From contig OX419756.1 of the NCBI GenBank assembly GCA_948567375.1, positions 50,606,333 through 50,670,332 of the forward strand: 64,000 bases of DNA, in the 5' to 3' direction. This document shows positions 12,001 through 24,444 of the stretch, piece by piece. The translations under genes and the position numbers were made by a program. This DNA comes from Lunularia cruciata. Its lineage: Eukaryota; Streptophyta; Marchantiopsida; Lunulariales; Lunulariaceae. Every line of letters begins with the position of its first letter. Positions within the stretch are counted from its first letter, which is position 1. The notes beneath the pieces were generated by a model that was not told the DNA's origin, searched no databases, and saw nothing but the letters and a program-made list of their open reading frames with translations.

Positions 12001-12490
12001 TCCACTCCAAGCTTGTTGTACCAATTGATCTGCATGCTACTGCAATGCCTCCTCTGAACTCCACAATGGAACATACAAGATGGATGGAACAATCCCACTC
12101 GTACTCCAAATCCAAGTGATCTCCTTTGCTATTGGATCTCCTTTGTGTTCTCCTCCAACAAGTCACCAGGCCAAGTAATTGCACCACTGAAAGCTAAAAC
12201 TGATGCTACCATGGTCTCGGATTGTAGTGAGCCAAGACTGCCACTACTGAAGCGTACTGGTAGGCAACATACATGTCCCTCAATAGACTGCTAACCTGGT
12301 CTATAAGAGGTTGTCTCCTCCTAGTAGTCAATATTGAAACCTGTGGGGTTTAACACTGCTCCCCCAACTAGCACATCATATGACTTAGCTATTGTTGCAA
12401 TAGCCTGAGCTCTCACCACCGAGCTATAAGTCGGATGACCAAGTTGAACCTAGAAAAAAAGCTCCCCACGTGTGATGTGCTATGTCAAAC
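12000..12490 (-). pseudogene. Linker between protease and methyltransferase (family B polyprotein)
   Basis: This segment bridges retropepsin and methyltransferase motif I. One frame reads SYDVLVGGAVLNPTGFNIDY (about 12310-12390). It resembles the C-terminal flap/ILG-type part of a Ty3 retropepsin, where VLVGGAVL would be the hydrophobic strand. Further on come VPLWSSEEALQ and a stretch rich in L/T (LITLTPLDTT) just before motif I. Several stops and at least one frameshift are present. It shows that the methyltransferase is joined to the protease side without an intervening LTR or promoter. Confidence 0.5.
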
Positions 12491-12492
12491 CA

Positions 12493-14660
12493 TCACCTAG
12501 AGATGTCTGGATCTAAAATGGACACCTCTCTACATCGGTCTTTCGTAACTCCAGACCAACTACTGTAGCCTTCTCCAACATAAGGGATTTGCGCACTAGA
12601 GTCTAACAAGACTCTCTGTGGTGTATAGACCTTCCTTGAAGGTCCCACCAAACGGAAAATACCCCTTTGGTTATCCAATAGGACAACACCAATTGTGAAC
12701 CATGCTCTCTCAAGGGCCGCTCTAGCTGACAACTCCTCCAGTCTAGCCGCTATTGCTTGCTTTAAGCCATTGGTTGTTGAACGGATCCCATGCTCCTCAA
12801 CCAAGTCAGCTCCACTATCAACCACCTCTATTATAGTAGTAGGAACCGCATCATCCCTACTCTCATAAAGCATGGCAGCCAACAGGAACACTGGGGCTAG
12901 GTCAACTCTCAATGTAAACATGTCACTGGCTGAAAACAAAGGGCACTGCATAATCAGCTGAGCAACCCCAAACATCATGCTAGACTTAGTCTGTGTTGTA
13001 GTAGGTGGCTGACTAGCAGGTAGTTGATCATGCACTCCATCACCACCTACCACACCTGCAATGGGACATCTAGGAGCCATGGATGTTGTTTGCAATGCCT
13101 CAGATAGCGTGAAAGACTTGGGAAGTCTAACCTGTCTCCCAACCTCTCTTCTTTGTGGGTCCAACTCCACTGATGCTCCTCTAGGCTCTAGAGCATGTAT
13201 TGCACTCCTAGTCATTGTTGCATATGCATCCATCTGTGTTGCTCTGCACATGAAGTCCAAAGCATCTCTATCACCAACATATGAGATGGAAGCCTTAACA
13301 CCCAAATCTGATCTCCTTTGAGCAATGGCCATACTAGCCAATCTTTGCTCCAACTGCTCAATCCAAGTAGCCATAGCTGTACCAGAAGTAAGGGCAAGTA
13401 TTACACCCCTACTAGGTGTAGATCCTCTACCACCACCTCTACCACATCGTCCTCCATGAATTGAAGCTCTTCTACTACCTACCATAGCAGCCCTACCACT
13501 CCGTAACTTCGGGTGTAGGTCAAAGCACCGGTCACTAGTGTGACCAAATCTGTGGCAATGCTCACACTACCTCTATGTTGGCTGTGATGCACCTGAGGTA
13601 TCAAGTCCACTACCTTGAGTACACTCTCTCCGATGGTGAGGTCCACCACAAGTCCAACAAGCAACACCACTATTCATTGGCTACTGTTGACCCAAAAATG
13701 AAGGTAAGTGTCTAACTCCACTAGCCCCTCCCCTCCACTTGCCCCATAGGATCTGGGCTATCCACCTTGTCCTCAAAAACCAACTGGGCATGGTGCACTC
13801 TAGAAGAAGTAACAATTGTGGATGAGGTCTCCCTACCAAATCCAGATGTCACCACTCTCTCCTCCTCCATGTTGAGCTTAATACGCTCAGCCAAACCAAA
13901 GACCACTACCAAAGTAGGCAAAGTAGCATGTAACAACATAGCATCACAAACTCTACATCGCAACTCCCTATCCAGTATCCCATACCAAAATTGGACTGCT
14001 TGGGTTTCAGTACCTCCCTATGAAACTGATCAGCCGCCTCATGCGAGTGTATGCCTTGCGTAGGCTCTCTCTAGCCTTCCACTAAAACTCCTGCAAGCTC
14101 CTCAGCTTGTCAATCCGTACTCCTTGGTAGTTCTGCCTCAAACACAAGAAGAACTCCACCATGGGGTTAAACCCCAATACCACACCACCTCCTGTACGAT
14201 ACCTCCACTCGTAGTAGCACTATCTCCAGCTAGTGCACCTCCACTAGCTCCACCAACACTACTCGAGCTAGAACTCGTAGGTACAGCCGATCTACTCCTA
14301 GCCACCAAACCTAAAGTGATAGAGACATAGTTTGGAGACCAATACTATCTCCATAACTCAATCTCCTCCAAATAAACTCTCCTGAACTCATGGTAGTCAT
14401 CCATCGGTGGACCCTCTAGATGTTGAAACAACCCCTTCCATGCCATGAAGGGTGTAAACAAAGTCGGTTTCCGCATCTACTGTAGATCATACCAACTATC
14501 AACCTCCTAGAAGAAGTCATCCAACTCAATGGTGCCCATTGTACCAGAGTAACGCCTAAGGCCTTTGGAGGCCCCATAAATCTTGTCCATGTCCCACAAC
14601 AATAGTGCAGACACACCAAGTGCACTCTCAATTGAATTAGCTCTTGTGTCAAACTCCAAC
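12493..14660 (-). pseudogene. Family B Ty3 gag and retropepsin
   Basis: A gag core is readable at 13720-14110: residues like YTRMRR, then AVQFWYGILDRELR and VFGLAERIKLNMEEE. Two zinc knuckles follow in the same frame: CWTCGGPHHRREC (13621-13659) and CEHCHRFGHTSDRC (13525-13566, a perfect CX2CX4HX4C). They bind the element's RNA. The frame then stays open for 330 codons (12493-13485), through a low-complexity Gly/Arg stretch and a coiled region. It ends with the retropepsin active site VLLDSSA (12591-12610), where the usual D-S-G has become D-S-S by one G-to-A step. Stops between the knuckles and a break after 12493 disable it. Two knuckles are more than most plant Ty3 elements have. Confidence 0.75.
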
Positions 14661-15689
14661 TTAGAGTCAATCTCTTCCTTCATTGGCACCTGAGATACAA
14701 GCTGATACCAAGTGCCCCTCCAAGTAAACCCACTACGCATTGCTGGGCTAACTCCTCTAGAATTCCCAATGAAATTTGTTGTGACAAAGTAACTGCAACT
14801 GCAATCACAAACCGGAACCACAAACTGCAACCGCAAGTATTCCACCAAGTGCCAACATCACCAAGTGCCAATACCAACGGAACACCACCCACTAATATAA
14901 CTCTAATAAAGATAACTACACTAGGCAAAAGGGCAACCTATAACATGCCATCACAACATGCACTCTCACGGTCTATAGGTCATCACTTCTTGCCTCACCA
15001 GAGAGAAACAAAGATAGTCTAACTGGTCATCACTCTGGCCTCACTATCGAGAGCACACCAGAGCACCAATGCTCAAAAGTTAGGGCACCTCACACAAACG
15101 TGATTCACAAACAAGAAGCATAGAATAGAGGAGGTCCAATCACAAGAAATCTAAACAAAAACACTCCATCTCATAAAAAAACACGGGACTGACTTTGCAA
15201 CCATTTGGCATTTGACATAAGAGAAGTTCGTATCTAAGTCCTAAACTACCAAGATGACTAAGAATGGGATCAAACTGCCTCTTCTAGCCAAAACTACAAG
15301 TGTATAGATAACAATGGCACAATCACTAGGACAACAAGTGAGGGTGGACCAATTGGCTAGGGCACCAGTCTAGGAACAAGAGATCTAGGAGTCAAACCCT
15401 GTTGTGCACAATCTAGTAGTATGGGCAGATTTTGCCAACCAATGACTAAGATCTACTCTAAACTAGCTAGCCTCACGCCAGTAAGCTGGCTTTCTGGCCC
15501 TTCTAGGTCTTTGTAGCCTCTCATAGCCCACAGCCCTATGCCTCGAAGCCTCAACGCTTCTGCACACCGTCTTAATGCCAAATCTGCATCAAGCAATGAG
15601 CTCTTGCACACCAAGGAAAAACTGAACTTCAATCGAGCTACAAACAATCCACGAGCTTGGAGATACCACCAACACTCAAAGTTCATGCA
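14661..15689 (-). other. Family B leader / 5' internal region
   Basis: Lies between the minus-strand LTR and gag. The open frames here (113 codons at 14507-14848, 82 codons at 14680-14928) show no domain and probably belong to the untranslated leader or the extreme gag N-terminus. A block at about 14930-15170 resembles 44395-44600 and 22370-22620, both inside family D copies. This suggests shared leader sequence. No clear primer-binding site was found, so the LTR/leader border is approximate. Confidence 0.4.
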
Positions 15690-16240
15690 CCCGATTTCCC
15701 TTTGATTTCACTTCTTTGATGTAATCAGATTGTTTACAACTCTCAAATACACTCAACTCAGATCAATACTTGATCTATCACTCTATAAACTGCCAACAAC
15801 TGGACATTGATTACAGTCAAGCCACACCCACTCTAGCTAAGAGAATCAGGTGACGCTCGCCAAACTCTGTCCACCATAGATAAGAACTCGAAGGCTCAAC
15901 ATCAGAGAAGTGAGCTCTCTGGAGCTGCACTTCAAAAGTATACCCCTGGACTCGAGCTAGGTCTAAAACCCTAATGGTCCCACTGACGGCACACTCGACG
16001 GTGAAAATGGTGCAAAGTGACGATGGGCCCCACCGTGAAGTCAATACCCTGAACACAAAATCTGACCACCAGAAAGTAGTCTTTGAGAATCTGAAATAAC
16101 CTGAAACTAGCTGAAATACTCTAAGTACTATCACTGCAACTCCATTGTCCGAGCAATCTAGATGCGACACTACAAATGGTGTCACATATGGATCAATGTA
16201 TGTTATGTACAAACACATTTGTCAAGGAATGAACAAAAGT
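15690..16240 (-). mobile_element. Family B Ty3 LTR (5' LTR of the minus-strand element)
   Basis: On the minus strand this matches the plus-strand copies at 27585-28080, 39411-39640 and 56676-57450. Shared blocks are GAGCTCACTTCTCTGATGTT, GAGCCTTCGAGTTCTTATC, TTAGCTAGAGTGGGTGTGGC and CAAAGACTACTT. It precedes the leader, gag and methyltransferase in the correct order for a 5' LTR. The outer edge near 16240 is only a homology limit, since no TG...CA end or target duplication could be fixed. A 133-codon frame here is incidental. Confidence 0.6.
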
Positions 16241-16249
16241 ACATCATAG

Positions 16250-18045
16250 TAGATATTAAGAGTATCATTCTCAATTTCATTCTTGGTAACATACTTAGAT
16301 AGAGTGTGTCCATAGCTCTACAAAGAATGCTTGCAAGGGCAATCCATAGGAGAGCGATCACACTAAGTGATATTTCTTTGGATGCTCCAATAAAATATAG
16401 ACATATAATTCATTAAATACATAATTCATATATATTAGGTGCAAGAGAGCAGATTTATGGAGCGGATAATATTAGGACTTAGCTGCATTTTACCTCTTAT
16501 CTTTCCCGGTAGCATTTTCTCTTTTCGTCCTTGTCATAGTGACCTCTTGTTATCTAGTCATAATGAGAAACGGGTGATCACCAGTTTCTAGTTTCCCGCA
16601 CATTATTGTTTTTGCATTTCCGTTTCCCGAAGAGAAGTGGATTTCGGTAAAGAGATTGGCAAGAAATGGATGTGCGATGCCGATACACGAAACATTTAGG
16701 CGATGGGAATCGAGCTTGAGAGATATTGCAGTGGTATTGCTTCAGGAGATGGACTTAACAATACCCTAACTTTGCCACTTCGTCTTTACTGTACCGAAAA
16801 GAGTTAGCGGTACGGCTTAGTCAGTCCGCGTTGGCATTTAAAATTCTCGACCAGCTAGATTTTGTTCTTATAAATTTCACTGTAATAAGGAGGAATTCAT
16901 TAGTGTAAATTATCGCAGTTTTGGTAATCGACCAACCCGTTCTTCACTAAGTCCACCGAAGGGCAGGTGAGAGAAACGGAGTAGGAAGAATAGGAAGAGT
17001 GACAGGGGATACAAGAGAAGCTAAACCTCTTGAATTCTTAACGCGCACGATGAACGATGTGGAATTACGGGGAGCCCGAGCGGCGCATTTCATTAGAAAT
17101 TCAGTGAGGGGTGGACCATTCTATCAAAGCACACGATCTCGCTTGACTAGAAGAAACCCCGATCTTTGTTTATGGATCTTTGTTGCATTCGTCTATGATA
17201 CACAGAACTGGAATTTCAGGACTGGGATACATGCACTGTCTACTTCTCGTATTGCCGTCTATGAACTTATGGAGAAATGTCTTAATATTTAAGCATATCC
17301 GGCAGGCAATGGAATTCGATCTAGGACCATGACATGATAGACTGGACTGCCGACGCACCGACATCAGGACATGCACTCAGGAAATCGGATATGTCCTCCA
17401 GGCACTCACTCCATTCCTCCACGCCACTAGTACCACGCTCTAGCATCTAGTGTCCTTTCGATCATATTCTATCGTGAGAGAAATTTCCACCCGTTTTCTA
17501 GCATCTTGTGTCAAGATATAGATTCTCAACTCTCGAATGAACTTCATGGAGCCATCCAAGGTTGAGTAGGAGTTTCTGCAAGGCTGACGAGAAACGGTCC
17601 GGTCGTTTAATTGACTGTCTGTGATGGCTGAACGACGCTGTTTATTGAGTCTATGATCTGTAGGGAGTTTCACAATCAGAAATTATTCATGCTTTCAACG
17701 AAACCAAATTTTTCATCGAATTCCCCGGAGCTCGCCCTGGAGTTCGGGGGAGCTCTGGGGCGACCTCCCCGGATAAGCTCCTCTGAACTTCGGGACGAGT
17801 TTTCCTAAGATATCTATGTAATCAACCAACTCTTCCAAAACCGCCCGAATTCCCGGTAACTCATTCTGGGATCTCGCCCCGAACTGTCATCTTTGCATTC
17901 CCGCAATTCTTTGCATTTCTCGATAACTATGTAACGCAATTGACATACAAGAACACGATGACTTCCTATTAACGCATTTGTTGCCAACTAACATAGTCGG
18001 TTGCCACATCGAGCTTTGGGGAACTGTAAAGTCTTTTTTACCTTA
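16250..18045. other. Unassigned stretch at the start of the G+C-richer island
   Basis: Base composition becomes visibly more G+C-rich near 16,480. Open frames are under 100 codons (for example 16999-17292 on the plus strand) and none shows a domain. Around 17,700-17,900 there is a run of CCCCGG and GAGTTCGGG motifs. No repeat shared with the retroelements was seen. Confidence 0.45.
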
Positions 18046-18049
18046 TGGA

Positions 18050-18139
18050 ATGGGGCTTAGCCCCATTTTACCATTTTTTTGTCCCTCCCTTGTTCGGTTT
18101 GATGGGGTCGTCCCATCCTTCGTTTTTCTACGCGGTCGC
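18050..18139 (+). repeat. Small dispersed repeat, copy 1
   Basis: The core runs from GGGGCTTAGCCCC (a palindrome) through CATTTTACC, then TCCCTCCCTTG, GATGGGGTCGTCCCATCC and CGCGGTCGCC. The same ordered blocks recur at 18249-18334, 28540-28632 and 33640-33716. Both ends of the core can fold into hairpins. No open frame is kept across copies, so it is probably a short non-autonomous element. Confidence 0.7.
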
Positions 18140-18172
18140 CTATGCAAGTCGTCTTATGGACGACTTGCATAG
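18140..18172. repeat. Perfect 14-bp hairpin
   Basis: CTATGCAAGTCGTC (18140-18153) pairs exactly with GACGACTTGCATAG (18159-18172) over a 5-nt loop, TTATG. It sits immediately after repeat copy 1. The motif GGACGACTTG recurs just downstream at about 18187. It could be a terminal structure of the repeat. Confidence 0.8.
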
Positions 18173-18199
18173 TGTGTATATCTTGTGGACGACTTGAAT

Positions 18200-18340
18200 A
18201 TTTCGGATATCCTAAATGTAGTGGGGCAGATTTCTCGCATGGATTCTATTGGGGTTTAACCCCATTTTACCTTTTCATCCCTCCCTTGTACGGCGTGATA
18301 GATTTTTCCATCCTTCATTTTTTCTACGCGGTCGTCCTTC
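18200..18340 (+). repeat. Small dispersed repeat, copy 2 (extended)
   Basis: Has the same core as copy 1 (GGGGTTTAACCCC, CATTTTACC, TCCCTCCCTTGTACGG, TTTCTACGCGGTCG). It also carries an upstream arm of about 45 bp (TAGTGGGGCAGATTTCTC and neighbours) shared only with the copy at 33595-33716. The true unit is therefore nearer 140 bp. It lies about 200 bp from copy 1 in the same orientation. Confidence 0.7.
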
Positions 18341-18344
18341 TCTC

Positions 18345-21150
18345 CTTGCGGTACCGTTAAGTCTAAGTGACAAAGTTGGGGTACTGTTGAGTCCATAGAA
18401 GTACCGAGTAAAGAAGGTTGAGATGCAGAGTCGTTAAAAACCAATTAAAATAGAAGGAAAGATTCTGACAAGATCCATGGGACAATCAGTGGCAGTCTAG
18501 ATGAGCATTTTCCACGTGTATGCCACGCGTCGCGCTGAACGGGATATGTCACACCATGTTCTCGCCCATTTGGTGGTCCCTTCAAGACTCACCTGCCTCA
18601 TGGCCATTTTAGCATTTGCCTCTGACATGCAGTTTCTTATAAGAACGCTGTGCATTTTCTGACAAGTACTCTATGTCGTTTAGGAATTTCAGGGACCAGT
18701 AGAGAATGAATGCACAAAAGTTGGCCCCGCGAGTCCTTTCCCCGAATAGGGTATTATTCCCTACAAACCGGAGTTACAAAAGTAAGCTTAGAGTTTAGAC
18801 TATGCGGACACGATCGGAAGATATGTGCAAGCGTGCGGTTTGAGATGACGATCACCGCAGCTTAGGTCGGCTCCTGACCGTGGAGGTTACCCCTTGCTTT
18901 GCACAACCAGAACGCTTGACGGTAAACCCTTGTGCGGCATCTGCTAGGTACACTGTAGTACACACCCTGCAGCTAACCTCGCGTAAGTGTAGTCCCCATG
19001 TTATACCATCCAGCCCGGGCAGTGTACAGTTAACATGTGTTCCAGATACTACAGATGTTTGTGAACCAGATTGGCTGTCTGATCCTGCGACTTGTCAGTC
19101 TGACTGTTGGCTGGTATCTGACCATGGAGGTACCTGACCTGCACGGAGTCGCCAAACTCCTCTTCGCGGGATGTTCAGTCGCAGACTATACCTGCAGGAG
19201 ATCATCAACACATCATTTCCGGGACGTGTATTATAACTAAACTTCTTAGACGCAGCGAGTTGCGATTTCTACCCATTCATGCTAAATCGCGAGCACTCCC
19301 ATGTCTTATTTTATCATTTCGTATTGTCCTGAAGGTGGGACTCACAAGCGGCCCACATGGCCCCACGGGAGCAGCCCTCGTCCTATGCCTTGGGACAAGG
19401 ACTAACTGCACGTAGGACAAGGATTAATCGCTTGATAGCGCAAAGTACGTTATGACAATTCTGATATTGACCAGGACAAATGTTCCCATCCCGTGGTGCT
19501 TTTATTTAGGCACTTATGTCCTCAAAACAATGCATGTCCAAACCAGAAGGTCAACTTGACACGAGACAAGACATGTTATACGAGGGAGGAGGTAGCAAGC
19601 TAAATGACGGCTGCATAATTAGGAGAGGAGATCAGAAAGTGTTCGAAGGAAAGAGCCGGAGAAATGTGATCCAATTGCGGGCGTTTAAAAAATAATAATC
19701 CAGAGACTGTATCCACATTCAGCGATATATTAGACATTTATCCAATGATCTGAACCAGACATTCTCTAAATAAATCATTGATGACATAAGGTTGTGGCTA
19801 TAGAAGTTTAACAATATGCAGGCCGAAGCAAATCTGACTCCTCTATTGCAAACTCAAGTAGTAAAACCATGATGATCTTCTATAGATGAGTTTGATAGTG
19901 GCAACAATGCCTTTGTGTTACACAAGGACCAGTATTCTAGTCAGTCTTCATCCTACATTCACACTCCTTGCTACCAGTAATCTGCTCAGTAGATTCATTC
20001 GACAAGCACTCCACGGATTCACTGCATTTAAAATGCCCGTCTTGTATGAAGGAATGTCCATATTAAAGTTGTGCTCTTGAAGCATCCGTCTGGATTTCAG
20101 ATTCTATGCATACTAGTTGCCTAATGGAAAACACCATTGCACACGCACAAAAATAGGCTTAGCCCTTCAAGTTACGTCACGAGCCTACAGACGAGCCAGC
20201 TTCTTTTCGTCTACACTTCTACAATCGGGCGTGCACCGTTTTTAAAGCAAAAGGCAGGATGGAATCCAGATGTTTCTAGCTGTTTTGTCTCCAAAGATAC
20301 TTGGAGCCAGCACAGGAGCATTCGCTCTATCTACTATTTTCATCTTCCCTGTTTACATAATGGAAAAAAGGGTTATTGCGTAGGATAACAAGAAGGATGG
20401 GAAGACCCATCAACCCGCACAAAGATAAAACACAAGAGATAAATGGGAATAAGCTCGAATAGTATTGATATGAAAATTCTATCGCACAGATCTGTCCATA
20501 AGAAGAAAATCAAACAGAGAAGTAAAATTGGTCAAAGTCGTTGAAAGATTGTAAATGTTAAATCCGCCCAGCTAGTTAATCTGGTGACTTCGTAGTCGTT
20601 ACATAATGTCTTAATTACTACAAACTCTCGACTACAAACTTTCTTGTGTCACAGTCTTGTGCATTAATTATTAACTAGATTTCCATGTCAACTAACTAGC
20701 CTTGTGTGATTAATACCATTGAGATTCTAGTGACACCATACCATATTCTCGTTGGGAAGACAATACATGAATGAGTAGGTAGAGGGTCATCGAGGACACG
20801 AAGGTAGAAGAGACATTTGGAAACGAATGTTGGGAAGAAAAGAGGGACCGGGTTTAGGGTAGAAGAGACATTTGAACAAGATCATGTTTGATTTAACTAC
20901 TCAGTTTTTCCTCAGCTTAACCCTCCAAAGCTAAAGTCAATAGCGTATATACTCTAAAGCCTCTATCTCAATTTGGGAAATCCAACCAGCAAGTACTGCA
21001 ATTAGTGGAAGCAGTGGTTGGAAGTGAGTCTATCACAAAACTTGAGCTAGGGAAAATGTACAGGAATTCAAGTAGAAATTTGTGAAGATTTATGGATACC
21101 ACTTTTTACTCATCCTACCTGAAATCATTGCAGAATTAAGAGAGAATTAC
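18345..21150. other. Unassigned G+C-richer stretch
   Basis: Only short frames (up to 85 codons) are present, with no domain recognised. I see no retroelement homology, terminal repeat or RNA gene. It may hold introns, UTRs or unique intergenic DNA. Confidence 0.4.
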
Positions 21151-21151
21151 A

Positions 21152-21195
21152 GAATGTTACTCTTAGAATTAGAGAATGTTACTCTTAGAATTAGA
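21152..21195. repeat. 22-bp direct repeat, two copies
   Basis: GAATGTTACTCTTAGAATTA begins at 21152 and again at 21174, two adjacent copies of a 22-bp unit. It is probably replication slippage. Confidence 0.8.
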
Positions 21196-21206
21196 GAAGT
21201 TACGGA

Positions 21207-21562
21207 AAGTTTTCTCTACTTCTCTCTCTGATATCTATGTTCTCGATAGACATCTTAACCCTTTCTCCTTGAAGCACAAAATGAGGAATTTAGAAGTTGT
21301 CTCTTGCCCTAGAACAGTTTGATCCTCTTTCCGAAGCCACCTCTTATTACGTTTTGCTGTACATAGCCTCCAGTATTTGCCTACTTTTGTAAGTTGTTCA
21401 AGCAGCCGATGCATTTCTTCGCTCCACAATGAGGAGCAAGTTGAGTGTTATTTATCTATCAAGTTATGAAAGTATTTTTTGTTTCTCTTTACGATATCTA
21501 TGTGCTTGACTGACATCTTGACCCTTTCTCCTCAAAGAAAAGAATGAGGAACTTGGAAGATG
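21207..21562. repeat. Pair of ~95-bp direct repeats
   Basis: The segment 21207-21302 (GATATCTATG, then GACATCTTAACCCTTTCTCC, then AATGAGGAATTTAGAAG) recurs with changes at 21472-21562. The two are about 265 bp apart and in the same orientation. They could be the ends of a small element or a local duplication. No coding content was recognised. Confidence 0.55.
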
Positions 21563-22004
21563 TCTTCGAGAAGTGTAGACCTGCTAGGGTTTGGAAGTAC
21601 TTGGAGATGTTTGCAAAGACTTGGGAGAGCTTGGTAGCCCGTTGAAAGGATGTTGTACCAATAAAAGGTATCTGGATTGGATTGGAGTTCTTGATTGGAT
21701 TCGTGATAGGAATCTTGACTGGATGCTTGATACAGCTAGGACCGGTTCTAGCCCATTTTGGGCTCTTAACCATACAAATCTTGGTTGAGGACTCTACCAA
21801 GACTCAAGAAGATGTTTTGGGCTCAATATTTTTGGGGATTGCACTATTTTGAGAGAGAGAGAGATGCATAATCTAAATCATTGATAAGATTATGCACTTA
21901 TAGTTAGGATAGCCTAAGGATTCCACTGCTAAGACGCTCTGAAAGAGCAGGACAGGATGGTAGGATGTTTAGATGATGTTGAGGATAACTTTCTAAGAAT
22001 ATTT

Positions 22005-22300
22005 GCCAACTTATAGCTCCAAAGGAACTATCCCATGCATGATTGAAACCAAGGAGATGGTCATCCCATCAATAACCTTGAAAAAGGTAAGGATTGACCT
22101 CTTCATTATGGAGATGTGTTTGGTGACAAAGGTTTGATTGATTGAGCAAGACATGACACTTGAGTCTACAAGTGCCAATCCTTGCAATGTCATGATTGAG
22201 GATAAGATGATATTGATTGGTTGGGTAAAGCTTGGATTGGGTTTGGTTGCTAAATAAGAACCTTGACAAAGATGATGTGGAGTGACATCTAGCCATATAG
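22005..22300 (-). pseudogene. Ty3 retropepsin relic
   Basis: A minus-strand frame of 60 codons (22011-22193) reads LALVDSSVMSCSINQTFV, then KVIDGMTIS and PLEL. This is a retropepsin of the plant Ty3 type, with LVDSGA degraded to LVDSSV at the active site (Asp kept, Gly lost). It lies on the same strand as the gag relic at 23720-24440. The two are parts of one element split by the family D insertion between them. It would have cleaved the Gag-Pol polyprotein. Confidence 0.65.
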
Positions 22301-22339
22301 TGCTGTACTTTGACTTGTTCTCTCTATGAACATGCCAAG

Positions 22340-23700
22340 TACATAATTGTGAAACTTATGAATAGGAAGGTGTATCTATACTTATTATGGGTGGTTGCAC
22401 CCAATTGTATCCCCAATTGCCAAGAAACTACTACAATGATCCTTAATCTTCCTTCTATTGGTTAGTACACAATACATATTCCTATTTCATCACCACCAAG
22501 GAGAAATACATAACACCTCTAAAGAAAGGAATCCTAAGTACAATGGTTCTACACCAACCCAAACCAATTGGATATGCAATCAAGTATTCAAAGCATGAAG
22601 AGGATCCAAACACAACAATTTAACCACAACTTTCCATACTTCTATAATACACATGTGCTTCAAAGTATCCTCACTCCATCCAAAATCTATTTTCAACCTT
22701 TACTCTATATAGGATAATTATATCCCTTTTTATGGTGTGTTTTTGAGGTGATAATCTCAAGGTTTGACATGAGAGAATATTTTAATTATAAATTTAAATC
22801 AGACTTTCTAAGACTCAATGGATGGCTTGAGATTAAATTTTCTTAATGATATATAGCATGCCTCAATTTGACTACTATGGCTTCCTTAAAATGTCATGAT
22901 CTTGCTTAGATTTATGGCTCAAAATACTAATTCAAAACCCTACAAAAGTGTCACTTTAGGTTCTTGCTAAACTTTTTGCCAAAGTCTTGGCTTAAGGATT
23001 TGAATATGTTTTAAGAACTCTCTAGCAAGTTTCTACTCTTTTAACCATAAACTCAAATGGGAAAATTGAAGTCATTTGTTGTTGTAGATGGAAAAAAATA
23101 TTGGAGCTTGTGAGAATATTTTGATTAAAGTTTGATGTGTCATCTCACTACTTGAGTAAACCCTAATCCAACCAAACTTCACAAGTCAATTTGTTATCCT
23201 CTTCTCTATACTTCCATGAAGTTTAGTATTTTAATTCTAATCCAATACTTAGATATGGATCAATTGACAAGTTGGACTAAAATTTGAGTTCTATAGACCC
23301 AGAACTTGATCACTACCAATCATTTGAATGTACATAGATTAATTTTATGGCAATTGACCAACTTCTAGGATCCATTGCATAGTATGTTAACACTTAAAAA
23401 ATTAAAATAATAGAATACTATATAATTTCATGCACTAGCCAAACCATAACACAACAATGGCTCCTATTGTGACAAGTCATCTCATTTTTCTAAAACTTGA
23501 GTGATCGATATAGCTTGGAATTGTTACTATATGAGTTTTTGAGTGCACTAGTGTGCAATGTGTCATGGGTTACATAATGGAAGGTTAGGTTGTTGGCTTG
23601 ACATTAAATATTTTTTTCCTCAAATAAAGATTGGAAGTAGATAATATTGATCTACATGGGATTTCTTCCCCCAAGAGATGTTAGAGCTCAAGAATGTGCT
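22340..23700. mobile_element. Family D non-autonomous insertion, copy 1
   Basis: Separates the minus-strand gag (23720-24440) from its protease (22005-22300). It shares ordered blocks with 44228-45900: CACCACCAAGGAGAAATACA, GAGGATCCAA, GGTTCTTG near a CTAATCCAA block, TGGATCAATT and CTATAGACCCAG. No protein domain is visible in either copy. Being repeated and sitting inside two different Ty3 elements, it behaves like a mobile, non-coding element (LARD/TRIM-like or similar). The ends are not resolved. Confidence 0.5.
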
Positions 23701-23719
23701 AAGCTTGGGGAGTAATCAT

Positions 23720-24440
23720 TTTTCCTTGGCATCATTCAAATAGGTGGTTATCACAATGGATGACATACGTGATTACTTCATTGAGAATGGAAGGATCAAA
23801 GAGAGTCAATATCAAGTCTTGAACATCATCATCAAAGCCATAGTGGAATTAGTCAATTAAGGATGCTTCATTTCAATTGATATTATAAGAAATTTGCTTA
23901 AACTTAGAGACATAGACCTTGGCTGATTAGGACCTCTCTTAGAGCTTGCAATGATGCATCTATGTCACTACCACCAAAGATTGCCTCAAATTCTACCATC
24001 AATGTAAGGAAAGCATGAAGCAAGAAAGGTGAGGTCTCCAAGATGGGAGCAAACTAGGCAATATAGCTCTAAAGAAGAGGGTCCCAACTTGAGTTCTATT
24101 ATTAGGATAATGATAAAGGTGGAGCTTGATGATCAACTTGATCTGATTAATGAAGCCGCTAAACTTTGAGTATGACTCATCAAACTTTTTTGGTAGACCG
24201 ATCTCGGGTTTTAGTTGTGTTATGATCAAAGGGTTAGGTGTTGGGACCATAGGTGTAGGCTAGGACTAAATTTGGTTCACAAAGCCTTGGAGTACCATAT
24301 TTTCTTATTGAAGGTGCTAAAGTGTAGTCAAGATCTGGCTGAAATTGATAGAGTTCTTGAGGTTGCTCATAGTGTTGAAGGATAAGATAAGAAGGCTGCA
24401 AGGAGGCTGAGATCAAATTTAGGACCAGGTAAGACAAGAG
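23720..24440 (-). pseudogene. Ty3 gag relic
   Basis: The minus-strand frame 23999-24250 reads GLPKKFDESYSKFSGFINQI and LHLYHYPNNRTQVGTL. This matches the Ty3 gag core pattern (LP-x-KFDG followed by F-x-NQI). A second frame further down reads FEAIFGGSD, then LTLFDPSILNEVI and HCDNHLFE, the usual C-terminal half of that gag. Frameshifts and stops break it. It would have encoded the capsid of a Ty3 element whose protease lies at 22005-22300. No RT was found nearby. Confidence 0.7.
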
Positions 24441-24444
24441 CTAG

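Noticed and set aside
15817-16218. 133-codon minus-strand ORF
   Set aside because: Lies wholly inside the family B LTR and is not conserved as a frame in the other LTR copies.
16999-17292. 97-codon plus-strand ORF as a gene
   Set aside because: No domain, no homologous copy in the window and no clear promoter or splice signals.
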